Translations under genes and position numbers: made by a program
The notes under the pieces: model-generated
Databases searched by the model: none
Told to the model about the DNA's origin: nothing
The model's input: the letters and a program-made list of their open reading frames with translations, nothing else
Assembly: GCA_029891385.1 (NCBI GenBank)
Contig: CM057230.1
Coordinates: 15,699,372-15,763,371, forward strand
DNA: 64,000 nucleotides
DNA from: Erythroxylum novogranatense
Taxonomy: Eukaryota > Streptophyta > Magnoliopsida > Malpighiales > Erythroxylaceae
Direction: 5' to 3'
Part shown: positions 45,139 through 56,964 of the stretch, piece by piece
Layout of the letters: every line of letters begins with the position of its first letter
Position numbering within the stretch: the stretch's first letter is position 1

Positions 45139-47195
45139 ATGAGAGGGAAGGCACTTTCAGGTAAAGCCATGCTTGTGCTGTGCATTGCCAGCTTCTTAGC
45201 AGGGTCTCTCTTCACTAACCGGAGTTGGGGGGGTCCTCAATCTTCTCCGGCTAAAGACCATCATCAGTTTCCGATAGTTTCTCGTCATGTCAACGACATT
45301 AACCTAAACGAAGATAAAAGAGATTGTGATCAAAAGCGTGTAAGTTGGCTAGTAATTCATGACGATCACACCTTTTATTTCAAGCATTACCACCTTAAAA
45401 TTTTCATCCATGCAAGTTTGTTCATCATTTTTTTGTTTCTGTATATTAGAAGTTGATAGAAGCAAAACCTGGAGATATATTGGGAGAAGTTGAAAGAACC
45501 CATCAAGCTATCAAGTAAGCAAATTTCAGGAGATTTGGTCAAGCTTGAACAATTATATCAGATATGAATTTTTTTTATACATTTCATTTAGTTTCGTTTA
45601 CTTTTCTTGTGTTTACAAAAATCTAGATCCCTTGAGAGCACAATTTCTGGTTTAGAAATGGAACTAGCAGAAGCTCGGACAAGTGAAGCCAGTGGCCAAC
45701 TTACGCCAACTAATCACACGTTACAGAAAGCTTTTGTTGTGATTGGGATCAATACAGCATTTAGCAGTAGAAAACGCCGAGACTCTGTTCGAGAAACCTG
45801 GATGTTGAAAGGTCCTTTTTCTTTCTTCTCTCTTCATACTACTTGAATTCCAATTTAGCAGTAGAAAACGCCCTCATGTTGTTTTCTTATTTTCCTTCTG
45901 TTGTCATTTAACTCGTAAACCAAGTAAAACAAATATATGTTGTTGCAGGGGCTAAACTGAAGGAATTGGAGAAGGAGAAAGGGATCGTAATCCGGTTTGT
46001 AATCGGACACAGCCCTGTTTCGGGGGGTGTTCTTGATAAAGCGTTGGACTCTGAACAGGCGGAGCACAAGGATTTCCTAAGGCTTAAGCACGTAGAGGGC
46101 TACCACGAGTTGTCTACAAAAACCAGATTGTACTTTTCCACTGCTACTTCAATTTGGGATGCTGAATTCTATGTGAAGGTCGATGATGATGTTCATCTGA
46201 ATTTAGGTACTTGCGATCATGATTATTCTCAACTGCTTAGTAAAGAAAACTTTTGTTGGTAACAAATGTTTTGTTCCTTGTGTATGGGTAGGCATGCTAG
46301 TAAGTACATTAGCTAAGCACCGGTTTAAGCCTAGAATCTACATCGGGTGCATGAAGTCAGGGCCTGTCCTCTCCCAAAAGTAAGCTGTTGATCTTATCAT
46401 ACAAGAAATGTCAACCTTTACGGAAGTTTTCCTATGATGGTTTTATTTTTGTGAGACAGAGGTTTGAAGTACCATGAACCAGAGTATTGGAAGTTTGGAG
46501 AGGAAGGGAACAAGTACTTCAGACATGCAACTGGCCAACTCTACGCCATCTCCAAGGACATCGCCGCTTATATATCTAACAATTCGTAAGTATACCTAAT
46601 ATCCATATGTTCGTCGTCAAATCGTTCGTGTTCTACTTTTTTTCTTCTGAAGTCCTTTGTTCTCCCTCGTCACTAAATCCTGAAATTACAAGGAAATGTG
46701 GGAAATTGGAATTTTTCAGGCCCATATTGCACAGATATGCAAATGAAGATGTATCATTGGGTTCGTGGCTCATAGGCTTGGAAGTTGAACATGTTGATGA
46801 TCGTTCAATGTGCTGTGGAACCCCTCCAGGTGCATTTTTGTTCTGTGATAATATAAAGTACCAATGTGAAATTTATGAGCTGATACCTATTTGGATTATG
46901 GTATTAGAAATTTCTAGATGATTACTTATGGATGTTTGAAAAATTACATACGACTTTGCATTCATTTCATTCCTTATCACCCTTCTAGTTAGTCTATGAA
47001 CTAATGAACTTGGTGAAAGTATAATGAAATGACATATGTTGGTCAGATTGCGAATGGAAGGCGCAAGCTGGAAACGTATGTGTCGCATCATTCGACTGGT
47101 CATGTAGCGGAATATGCAGGTCTGTGGAGAGGATGAAAAAGGTTCATAAAGCTTGTGGGGAAGGAGAAGGCGCTGTTTGGAATGTCGATCTTTGA
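45139..47195 (+). CDS. Beta-1,3-galactosyltransferase, glycosyltransferase family 31 (8 exons, 393 aa)
   Basis: Golgi type II membrane enzyme that transfers galactose from UDP-Gal in beta-1,3 linkage to glycoprotein or arabinogalactan glycans. Exons: 45139-45339, 45450-45514, 45627-45811, 45949-46206, 46292-46379, 46460-46585, 46720-46829 and 47047-47195. All are GT-AG and the joined frame is 1182 bp. I prefer the ATG at 45139 ([20 protein letters not shown]), which puts the membrane anchor at residues 10-27; an in-frame ATG at 45094 would add 15 residues. A short stem with a helix ([16 protein letters not shown]) follows. The catalytic domain has [20 protein letters not shown], the metal-binding [10 protein letters not shown] (Asp229-231), [20 protein letters not shown] and a Cys-rich end ([18 protein letters not shown]). 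Closest in feel to the Arabidopsis B3GALT1-8 group without a galectin domain. All catalytic features look intact. Confidence 0.92.
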
Positions 47196-48052
47196 AGAGT
47201 TACGAGAGTCTGGTTACCTTCTTTTATATAAATCCTTCACTTGAATTGTTGAAGGGAAAGCAAAGAGCTATGTAGTTAGTGCAGTTGGTATTTCCAATTA
47301 ATTATGAAGAAATGAAGATTAATTAATATTCATGTCAACGAACAGAAGTTTAAGACAGCCTCAGAACATTAGAAGTTACGAACTCTTACACTTACCTCAT
47401 CCCTTAGTATTGGTCAGACTTGAACTCTAATTTTATGGAATTCCCGAGGACTCTCTTTACAACATTGAGATGGAATGTGTCACTCAACTACAGTTCAAAC
47501 TACTTTCTGAAAGTTGCAACAGAAGGCAACCTGTAAAGATCAAATATGTAATTCTTCTACGATCGTGTTCCTTCCTATTCTGATACTATCCATGGAACTA
47601 ATCAGTGTTCTGTTGAAATCCCTTAACTATCTTTGCCTCCATTTCATCCACGCCCAACTTGTGTACTTCTTTAGTGCAATTCTCAGACCTGCCATTCCAT
47701 AGAGAAACTCTTAATCTCAAGATGTTAGCCGAAGATGAAACTAAAAACCGTGGCAGATTAATTACTCAGCGAATAGGAAAAGGGAAAAGAAGAATGCAGC
47801 TTCGCTCTTTCCATACGTAATATGACTTCAAATGTGTTGTAAACAAGATAAGGAGAAGTGGAAAATGAAATAAAGACAAGCTGTCAGAACAAAAAAATGG
47901 AAAAACCGCAGTAGATATGTGAAAAATCAGAAAACCAATCCAGCTTGAATAAGAAAAGTAAATGTACGAGCTCAAAAGCTATTTCTTACTTCGATTTTTG
48001 TTTGGAAGCTCAAAAGCTACTTAATTGACTGGAAAAGAAGTTGGCAAATGTT
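47196..48052. other. Convergent intergenic region
   Basis: 857 bp between the 3' ends of the galactosyltransferase (plus) and VPS9-like (minus) genes. Nothing beyond expected 3' UTRs is seen. Confidence 0.6.
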
Positions 48053-51000
48053 TTACCTCTGTACCTCTCCTTTATGATGAACATCTTCACTTGTCTCCTG
48101 AGGTTCCAATGAGAGGAAATCAGTTCCTTCCAGAATGGAAGAAGAATTTGCTTGGTGACTAGCATTTGCACTTGTTTCCTCAGATTGTGATGAGAGAGCA
48201 CCTGTCCCTCTTGATGGAGGAGGTATGACTCCCATTCTGGGCATACTAAGGTATCTAACTGTCTTGCAGAGGCTAGTGTACTTTGTAACCACATCCTTGT
48301 ACAGTTTCAGCAATCTTTCTACATCTTCAACTGTCAATTCACCAGGTTCAGCTTCCATGTATGGATAATTCAATCTGCCTGAGATCATTAAATATACCTC
48401 AATATCAGTCCAAAGTCTATAAAAGACAAGCTCATCTTTGCATTCCAATTGGAAGGGCGTAAAACCAATATGCTTTCTGATGAACCCAAAGAAAAAAAAG
48501 TGAGTCTAAAAGAATTAGCCCAAGGAAATGACCACCATAAACTACAAGATGGTAGTTCAGAAGCTCACCACTTGTAGTTGTTTCAGTTTCAATTGTTGTT
48601 GCAGTAGCAGGATATGCATGCTCTCCCAACATTGATGCCTCATCCAATGCGAGCGAATGCTCTACCTGTGATGAATTATTGGCCTGCCGAGCTGCTTCCA
48701 TGCTTTTCTCAAATTCCATTTCATCCATAGAAACAGATTTAGCACTCAAGTCCATGATAAAGGACTTGGCTGAGATAAGATTTGTGAAATAGTATGCTGC
48801 TTCAGAAATGAGTTTTTCTTGCCTTCGGTACAATTGGATGAATCTGAGGTTTGAATGCAACCGAGGTGGATTGGCCTGTTCAGAAAATTAATCAACTTTC
48901 AGTGAGCAATAACATAATCTGTAGCTAGCCCCATGATTTACGTAAAAACTTCCAAGAACCTTATCCTAATAATTCTTTAAAGGATACGCAAACTGATAAA
49001 CAGATGTGGACAGCAAGGTTACAACAACTGATACCAAGAAAGGCACAATTTCTATTATAAAATCTTAGAAGGTGTGAGGGTTAGAAAAGATTGCCGGTCA
49101 GATGGAATCCCACTTGAAAAGGGATATAATCAACATCAAGCAACACTTTATGGAAGTGTCAGTAGGTGGAAAAGACGAATATCATACTGCAATGGCTATT
49201 CCACATTTTCTAAGCTTTCTGTTGATTGATTAAATTATAAGCTAAATTAAAAAAGGGGTTCAATGAGTCTCCTATCAATTTGTTTCTTCATTCCTTCAAT
49301 TTGTAAAGCTAGGGAATAGGAATACAGGCCCAGCCTCATTTTTCCATCTCATAAGCTTCTTGTTATAGCTTATATTATCAGTTTTTAGCAATTAGCTTTT
49401 AGTTTATCAAGGCATTTTGATAGCAATGTCAAAGAGCTAAATATTTATCTAGAACAAGTCATATAGACACAGTCATACACAAATTATAAGCATCACGATG
49501 ACCCTTTGGTTGAAATTGAAAAAGAAATAATTTTATTATTTCCAAGAAGGATGGGCCTGATTTCATTATTAGAAAGTTGTTAAAACAGAGCAAGACACAG
49601 TGCTGCAAGGGAAGGCAAACACTGGAACAACTTTCATTAACAACATATCAAACCATATCAGGAATGCAGAAATCTATACTTTTTTTCGCTAAGTAACCTT
49701 ATATTAACAAGAAATTAACAGACAGAGACAAGAGAGCTATAATAGGAAAATCATGAAAGGCAGAATGGTTTATTACCAAGGAGACCTTGCCTTGATCGTA
49801 ATGTAAATAAGAACAGGAAGAAAGTCATCAGCCCCTCCAGGTACATGATCTTCTGACAATGATGCATTAAGGAGCAGATTGTTAATGACCCTACAGCAAC
49901 TCATAATGCAAAGAAGCTTCTCACGGGGAGTTTTAAAGGCATTGATCTTCTGCAATTCCTTCTCCGCAAGCTGGGGAAAAATAAGACCAAGAACATCATG
50001 GCAAATTCTTTGGAATAAAGATCACTTTCTCTGACTTGATTATTTAGACATAAGTTGCACATGTGGCAAAATCTCAACACATTCAACCAATATTGTCTTC
50101 CCCCTTCTGCAGGTTTGTCTACTACTTCACATTCCCTCTTGTTGATTTTGCTTATTTTCATTACTTTGATTTGCATGTCCACTCGTTTCTCTCTTTTGGG
50201 GAGGAGGGCATACTTTGGGGTCCAATAAGGGCTTATGATTGTATATGACAACATTCTACATCATACTTCCCACTAAGTACATCGCCGAGATATGCTCAAG
50301 AAGCAGCACAAAAGTAACTAACAAAAGTAAAAGAATGTGCGGATACGAACTATTCTCCCACTCTCATGTGCCCCAGGTGTCCATCAAATTCTTCACTGGG
50401 GTAGATATAAACACCAGACATTTTGCACACAAATGTACTTTGAACTCAGAATTAAGCCAATAGAGGCAAATCGCAGTAAGCCTAACCTGATCATGTCTAA
50501 CCATAAACAGCCTATAAAAATGTAAGCAAGTCTTCGGTATCAGTTGAGAGAAATGCCCAACAGTCAAATAAGTCCAGCAAGCATACCAGCCAAGAACTTT
50601 CATTCCGAAGAACTGCCGGTATATCCAAATGCTCTGGCCGCAAAAAAGTTTGCAATAAGCATATCTTCTCAGATATTTCCTGATCAATCATGGCATCCTC
50701 AGGGGAAACAGCAAATGTTCGAGCGAACAATTTTGTCATAACATATTTCTCCAAACCCTGCATTACACAAGCATGACCATACTAGCAACAGCCACTCTCA
50801 AGTCTTTAAAACCAGAAGCAATCCATTGATAATGTAATTACCTCCATTGCACGGTCGATTTCTTCATCACTTGCATCCGCCCATAAGGGATGGTCAATGA
50901 TAGCGGCTTCCATGGTGGAGAAAAATTCCTGTACCCTTTTCCCGTTATTTTCAGGATTTGCCGCATGAAATGAGAACGAGACAATGAAGCTGCAAAAATT

Positions 51001-51169
51001 TAATAGATTCGACACTCCAAAATCAGTTCACCGAAAATATCAAGAAAAGAGAGTTCCTGCAAAAAGGGTATAAAAAGCACCTCTTGATGGATCGAACAAG
51101 ATCAAGAGAAGAAGGGTTTCGCATTTTATCGAGGAAATCATAGAATGTTACCGACGATGAGTTTTCCAT
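48053..51169 (-). CDS. VPS9A: VPS9-domain Rab5 guanine nucleotide exchange factor, VPS9A-like (6 exons, 406 aa)
   Basis: Activator of plant Rab5 GTPases (RHA1, ARA7 and ARA6 type) on endosomes, needed for vacuolar sorting. Exons on the minus strand: 51169-51081, 50989-50842, 50757-50587, 49970-49791, 48875-48569 and 48378-48053; the frame closes at 1221 bp. Start MENSSSVTFYDFLDKMR. The helical bundle (VQEFFSTMEAAIIDHPLWA) precedes the VPS9 core: GLEKYVMTKLFARTFA, ESSWLLAEKELQKIN, CCRVINNLLLNAS, GGADDFLPVLIYITIK and SEAAYYFTNLISA. Asp185 and Tyr225 fall at the positions needed for exchange in the Arabidopsis protein. Intron 4 uses a GC donor (AAG then GCAAGG) with a normal AG acceptor. The tail after residue 300 is divergent and shorter than in VPS9A. 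The last codons (CAGAG then GTAAAA) could hide a further splice donor, so the C-terminus is less certain. Confidence 0.9.
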
Positions 51170-52295
51170 TGCAGGAAATTAAAGGTGACTTCTTTAGCTC
51201 TGCCTTTTATTTGTTTACTCGCTTTAAGAATCTCGCTAGCTCTCTAAAACGTATAGGTTTAGAAAAGAAAAAAGCAGTGTGATAGAAGAAAACAGTGTTA
51301 AGGTTATGAACTAATTGGACGCCCCCATTATCGGATGTGTATATGGAACAAGAACAGAACACCGAAGTGTCCAACTGCAAGTCATGGACGTGGAAGACTT
51401 CTATTCAAATGGACACGTGACACTGTTTGACCATTTGGTTTAACACGTGACCCTTTTCACTCTCTTCCCTTTGAATTTTTACGTAATATATACCGACACT
51501 GGGGTTAAATTAGAATCAATGCATTATCATTATCCAATTATGATGAAATATCGCAATAAAGCCAAGTTCAGAAAATTTAATAGTACCTAATTTTATCTCT
51601 ATAAAATAAAAAATATTTTAATAGATTCTTATATAAATGAAATAATATAAGAATGATGCAAGTCATAAAAAAGTCAAATCGATAAGAAAAATTTAAAGTT
51701 TAAAATTTTAATTAACATTAAATTATAATAAAATTAGATAAAATTAAATAAAATTGAAGAATTTAAAATAAAATTAAAGGAGATTTTAAAATTGAAGAAT
51801 TTGAAATAAGATTGAAGAAGACTCTCTTAATTTAAAGTTTCATTGAAATGAAATATTATTAAATGAGAATTAATTAGTTTATTTTAATTTGTAAAATTGA
51901 TTAATTTATAAAAATTGATCAATTAATTAATAAAATAATTAATTTAAAAAATTACAGTAAAACTATTTGAATTGATTGGTTTTTAATCATAGATTAAAAA
52001 ACTATTGTATGTTAAAGACAAAAATAGAAAAGAAGACTAAACAACAATAAATGATGAGTTATTTAAAATGTGTAAAGGTATGTTTAATATTAAAATTCGA
52101 ATTATATATTATAATGACAAATAGTTAAAATTTATTACGATACATAATTAAGGATAATACGAAAAGGTAATTGTAATAAATTATGTTATTCAAAGATTTT
52201 AGTTAATTAATAATTAATATTATTATAAACTCGAGAAATGACATGAAATTAATTTTCTCAATACATAATCTTTTAGACAGGTGCTAATTAACCGC
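51170..52295. other. AT-rich intergenic region
   Basis: Holds the promoter of the VPS9-like gene at its left end. The part 51560-52260 is extremely AT-rich, with short imperfect direct repeats (TTGAAGAATTT near 51757 and 51794). No gene seen. Confidence 0.6.
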
Positions 52296-54153
52296 TTAAG
52301 TACGACGAGGATCATAGTCAGTATGACCATTTGGGATCCTGAAGAGAATGATTAGCAAGAAAATGGCCAAGACTTTGATAACTGAAGAAGAAGAAGTTTC
52401 AATTGTTATGCCAATGAGGTAGGATTGCAGGGACAACCAGAAAACTCTCATCTTTCGTAGACTCAGGTACTCGTCTATGCCTTTCTCTATCGTCACTATC
52501 TTTTCATTTATGCCTCCACCAGGTGTTGTTGTGTAGGTCTTGCAATTGGCTAAGCATCTAGCAAGAACAACAGCGTCTTCCATAGAAGCCGAACCACCCT
52601 GAGCAATAAAAGGACCCATTGCATGCATTGCATCTCCGACCACCGTCATAGTTCCTTTCCTGAAGTTCGTTCTTAGCAAGTTCCATGGCGCTTGGTATCT
52701 CAAGTCAGAGAGATGCAAGCTTCCCACATCGCTGTTCTTTATCATCTGTACTGTCTTCCAAGGAAAGCCATCCAATGACTCTACAGTTGAGTCTTTGATA
52801 AGCATCGGATCTTTTGAGACTAGCGGATCTGTCAACAACAAACTAGTCTGGATATAATCTAGCTGACTAGAGGCCAATTGAGAATAAAACAATCACAAGC
52901 ATATAGAATTGGTGTGCTATTGATAAGAAGCGATGCAGTAAGAATACCTTGAGGAGTGGATTTACGGGTTACAAACCAGTAAACTAATTTGTCATGAACT
53001 GGGAGTTGTCCAAGTTGAACTCTTTCGCTCTTTATTAGAAGTAACTCAGAGCCATGTCGATGACCATCTTCGTAGTATGTGAAGCCTCTTACTACACAGG
53101 TGGACAACAGCTTTGGAGGTTTTAGACCAAGTACATTTGCAGTCATGGAGTTGACACCATCACAGCCAATGACAACCTGCAAGTCACAGAAGCATCAATC
53201 AAACAGCTACAAATTGTCATCTTTTTTTGTTGCATTCTATCTACCAGAGTGAGGGCATCAATCAAACAACTGTCTATGGGGGATTATTACCTTGGCAATA
53301 ATGAAGGTTCCATCGAGAAGGTGCAGGATTGGAAGTGATGTGGCCTTATCAACTTCAATGGATATAACCTTACAACCCAACTGAATCGTGTCGCCTGGCA
53401 GACTATCAGCCAAAGCTTTGATAAGTAGCGCTCGTCTTAAGCAGCGGATTTCTCCACTGTTGTGCAACATTCAACGTCAACTGTAAGGTTATTGCATCCA
53501 ATCCTTTCTAAACTTCCATTCAATCTCAAAACAATACTTAAATGGTATAATCAGACGGAGTACTAAGAGCTTACACAAGCGGAATGTCTTCTTGCTTTCC
53601 ACCATCAATTGACAAAACCCTTCCCCTGAATAATTAAATGTCCATTCAAATTAATAATAGTCTTATGCATGTAATTAACAACTAAGATCAGTTGTAATTT
53701 TTTAGTTGAATTTTTACGAATCTATAGGAATAGAAGTCTCTCTAAGCATTGAAGCTACGCCAAGTTCTTCTAGTGCTCGCCAACCGTTTGCTTGCACAAT
53801 AATAGCTGCTCCAGTGGCTCTGAGGGTCTCAGATTTCTCAATTACTGTACTTTTGATACCATTCCTGCAATATAATGTTGAAATCCATCATATGTAGTTC
53901 TAAAGAGCAATATTGAACTAAATGGCTCAATCTTTGATAGACCAATTCTTAATAGCAAGTTTATATTATTTGATATGTGTGTGCGTATGTGTGTGTGTGT
54001 GTGTGTGTATAGACACATGAAACAACATACATTGAGTAGACTTTAGAATATGGTGCAGAGACTGGAGAACCTGTGAAGAGCAAGAGCAGTAGCAAGCCCT
54101 CCAATTCCACCTCCAACAATTACAATCTCCTGAATTTTAGTTGATCTCTCCAT
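52296..54153 (-). CDS. FAD-dependent monooxygenase, plant MO1 / salicylate-hydroxylase-like group (6 exons, 402 aa)
   Basis: Class A flavoprotein monooxygenase, expected to hydroxylate a small aromatic or related substrate using FAD, NAD(P)H and O2. Exons on the minus strand: 54153-54071, 53864-53718, 53625-53575, 53456-53291, 53176-52948 and 52828-52296; the frame closes at 1209 bp. Three family motifs are present in order: the FAD Rossmann loop IVGGGIGGLATALALHR (Gly14-Gly19), the DG motif VVIGCDGVNS (Asp155-Gly156) and the GD motif VVGDAMHAMGPFIAQGGS (Gly290-Asp291). A hydrophobic segment near the C-terminus (VIKVLAIFLLIILF, about residues 375-388) could anchor it to a membrane, as seen in some plant relatives. 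The acceptor of the last exon was chosen because the two nearer alternatives give immediate stops. Substrate unknown. Confidence 0.9.
53989..54008. repeat. (GT)n microsatellite in intron 1 of the monooxygenase gene
   Basis: About ten GT units with an imperfect GTGTGCGTAT stretch just before. Confidence 0.9.
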
Positions 54154-56964
54154 CTACAAATGAATCAACCTTTGTCTTTCCTATTTTCTGGAGAGATCAG
54201 AGCAAGGAATAAGCTCTTTGTTCAGAGGGTTTTGAAGCGGTTTGGTTTTTGTCACTCTTTTACTTTCACATGCACTTTGCACCCTCCTGGAGTCTAGCCG
54301 AGAAGCAGATGAAATTGTTACGGGCGTCAAGCGGCTGGAACTAACGATCAGGTGCACGTAAACAGTATCTACCAAATTAATTGCCCAATTGGTTGCTGTA
54401 ATATTAGAAATATATTAGGAGAATCAGCAAAAAAAAAAAAAGGTAAGAGATATTATCAGAATATTAGCAAGTTATTACTTTTATTCTTATCATAAAATTG
54501 TTCATAATTATTTAAAATTTATTTTTTATAAATTATTAAAATAATTTTAATTATTTATTTATAAAATATAAAATATAAAATATTTTAATTAATTATAACT
54601 TTTAATCAGATTTCATTTTCCATTTTAATTCTTATTTGTTTATTTCAATTTCCTCGTATAAAGTTCTGTTAACTAATAAAATAAGCAACGGAGACTTCAT
54701 CAATAGATAGTTGCTGCTATATATATATATATATATATTCAATTACCCTTCTTTTTTTTTGGTTAATGGAACTCTAGTTCATGTTTAGTATTACATGTAA
54801 TTTTCTTTACCAAACTGAACTTGGAACATGGGACTCAAGTAAACAGCGAGAATCTCAATAATGAAAATTTAACAATCACAAAAGAAGTGTCAACAATGAA
54901 TCAGTACGGTATGCTTGTGATGATTGCTCCACCAATCTCATTCTCTGTTCTGCAATGTACAGATCCAGTCCCTGTCCAATCTCTTCCACCACAGCCATCC
55001 TTGTTTGTCCTTTTCTTTCTGGTCAACACATGCGTTTATCTTTGGAGCTAAGAATGGAGCCAGTACAATTGCGTCTCCAATGTCTAAGGTGCCCGGTACC
55101 TCAAGTGGGGATGGGATGAGTTCAAGTCACAGACAGTTGTCTCGTATTATTATTAATCCTGCGACTGACTCCAGAGAGAGTTGGCTAATGAGCTCCGGGT
55201 TCTTGGAGACCATTGTATCTGTAAGAGCACACATTAAAGTGTTTGAGAGCTTGTAACGCTTGCTGTTGAACACGCTATAAGTAATTGATGATGTACCTTC
55301 AAGATCAGATTTTCAAAAGTGTGAACCAGAAGAACAAGTCGTGGTCAACTGGAGTTCTTCCACTAAAGTGTTTCCTCTCTTCATAGTAGTGAAATAAAGG
55401 AGCAAGCCCATGGCCATTTGGACAATATATGGACCCTCTCATCCGCACTTAAACATCTTCTTAGGCTTCACTAACCACTGAGTTGGTTTCATCTCATCCA
55501 ATCACAACCTATGCAGTGCATGTATGTACTTTCAACCAAAGATGTTGAAAGTACTATAGAAAAATCAAGTCGGACCAACAATGCAAGGAAAATAAAAAAG
55601 ATGTTGCTTCCATTCCAGTCAACTGAGTTGAGGCAATGGAATAAAAGGAAACAGAGTATGTTAAGAGCTTACCACCAGTCGGACATATTCAAAAATGAAG
55701 GATAGCCAAATTCATTGATAACGCAAAAACTTAAACAAGGTCCAGTCCACTGCATATTTAATGAGGTATTTAAACATTAAGAACGAAGAACTGCCAAATT
55801 AACTTAATTAAGTTGGACACCAAAAAGATACTCCAGATATTGTTGCAAATAAGTACCTTTGCAATGCTAGATGAATCAGTCAACTGAGACATCTCCAGTT
55901 CATATCCAACCATCAATTTTGAGCAAAGTAATCTTGCACAGTTAACCTAACAGCCTTTGACCAGATTGTAAGGTAAATTAGATTGCAACAACAGAAATCG
56001 ATGTTTCTAAGGTAAACATAAAGACACAGTGCTGCGCTTATATATAAATCATTATTCTTTCAAGATCAAAGATGTGAAATTTACAATTTAGTATCAGAGT
56101 CTCTTTAGTTCAATGTTGGACTTTCTCACAAATGTTTACTAACATTTGTCTAGACATCTGTAAATTCTCATTTCTAGTAAATTTCATGTACCAGGTATTC
56201 ATTGTTGGACGTGAAGAGTATGTGTTAAAGAGTTATTACATTCCTACATCCACCATTCATATCCTTCTTCCTGACAAAGGATGGTTTTGATGGAGTCATC
56301 CATTTGCTCTCCACCAAACTTATTTTTGCTTCCTCACTCCGTTGGGTCCGATCTCTTTCAATAAAGATTAAGCTTCTTTTTTTTTTAATCTTTCAGACAA
56401 AAGAAAAACATAACCATTGCAATTAAGAAAAACATAAATCAAAGTCTCTGTATGAAACACTCACGGTTTCTCTAGGCTGCAGCTTCAACAACATCTGAAA
56501 TAGCTAACTCGTATCGTTTCAGTAGGCTCCATCTCTGAATGTTTTCAAAAATTGGCATAAAGGACAATTAATTAGGTAAATGTACACTACACATATGGCG
56601 TAAGGGAGAGAAATTTTACGGAAACAATTGCAAAACCAAATCTTCAACTATAGCTGAAGGGTTTTTCTAATCAGAACTTGTATGCATAATCAGCTGAAGA
56701 AATGGCATTCACAAACCAAAAAGGTGATGGAGTTCTTCAAAGGTCAAAATGGAAAATTTCAGTTCTAAAAAAGTGAACATAACGACTAGAACAATGCAAC
56801 ACAGGTTTTATGTTGAATTCTTAGTTGATGATGGTACGGTTCTCGAAATCTTTTGACAAGGTTTAGACTTTCGGACAGTAGGTTAAGTTGAACAAATAAG
56901 GAATAACTATAAAATAATTCCTAAAATTTTGCATACTATTTTAGTTGAATTCATAACACAAGTC
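54154..56964. other. Intergenic region without recognised gene
   Basis: Includes the monooxygenase promoter, an (AT)n microsatellite at 54719-54738 and moderately AT-rich unique sequence. A plus-strand open stretch at 54924-55256 (110 codons) and nearby pieces have mixed, non-repetitive composition, but I recognise no domain and no consistent splice structure. Decayed gene sequence is possible. Confidence 0.5.
54719..54738. repeat. (AT)n microsatellite
   Basis: About ten AT units, uninterrupted. Confidence 0.93.

Noticed and set aside
53706..53897. Plus-strand 63-codon frame within the monooxygenase gene
   Set aside because: It is the reverse of exon 2 of the minus-strand monooxygenase, which has splice sites and family motifs.
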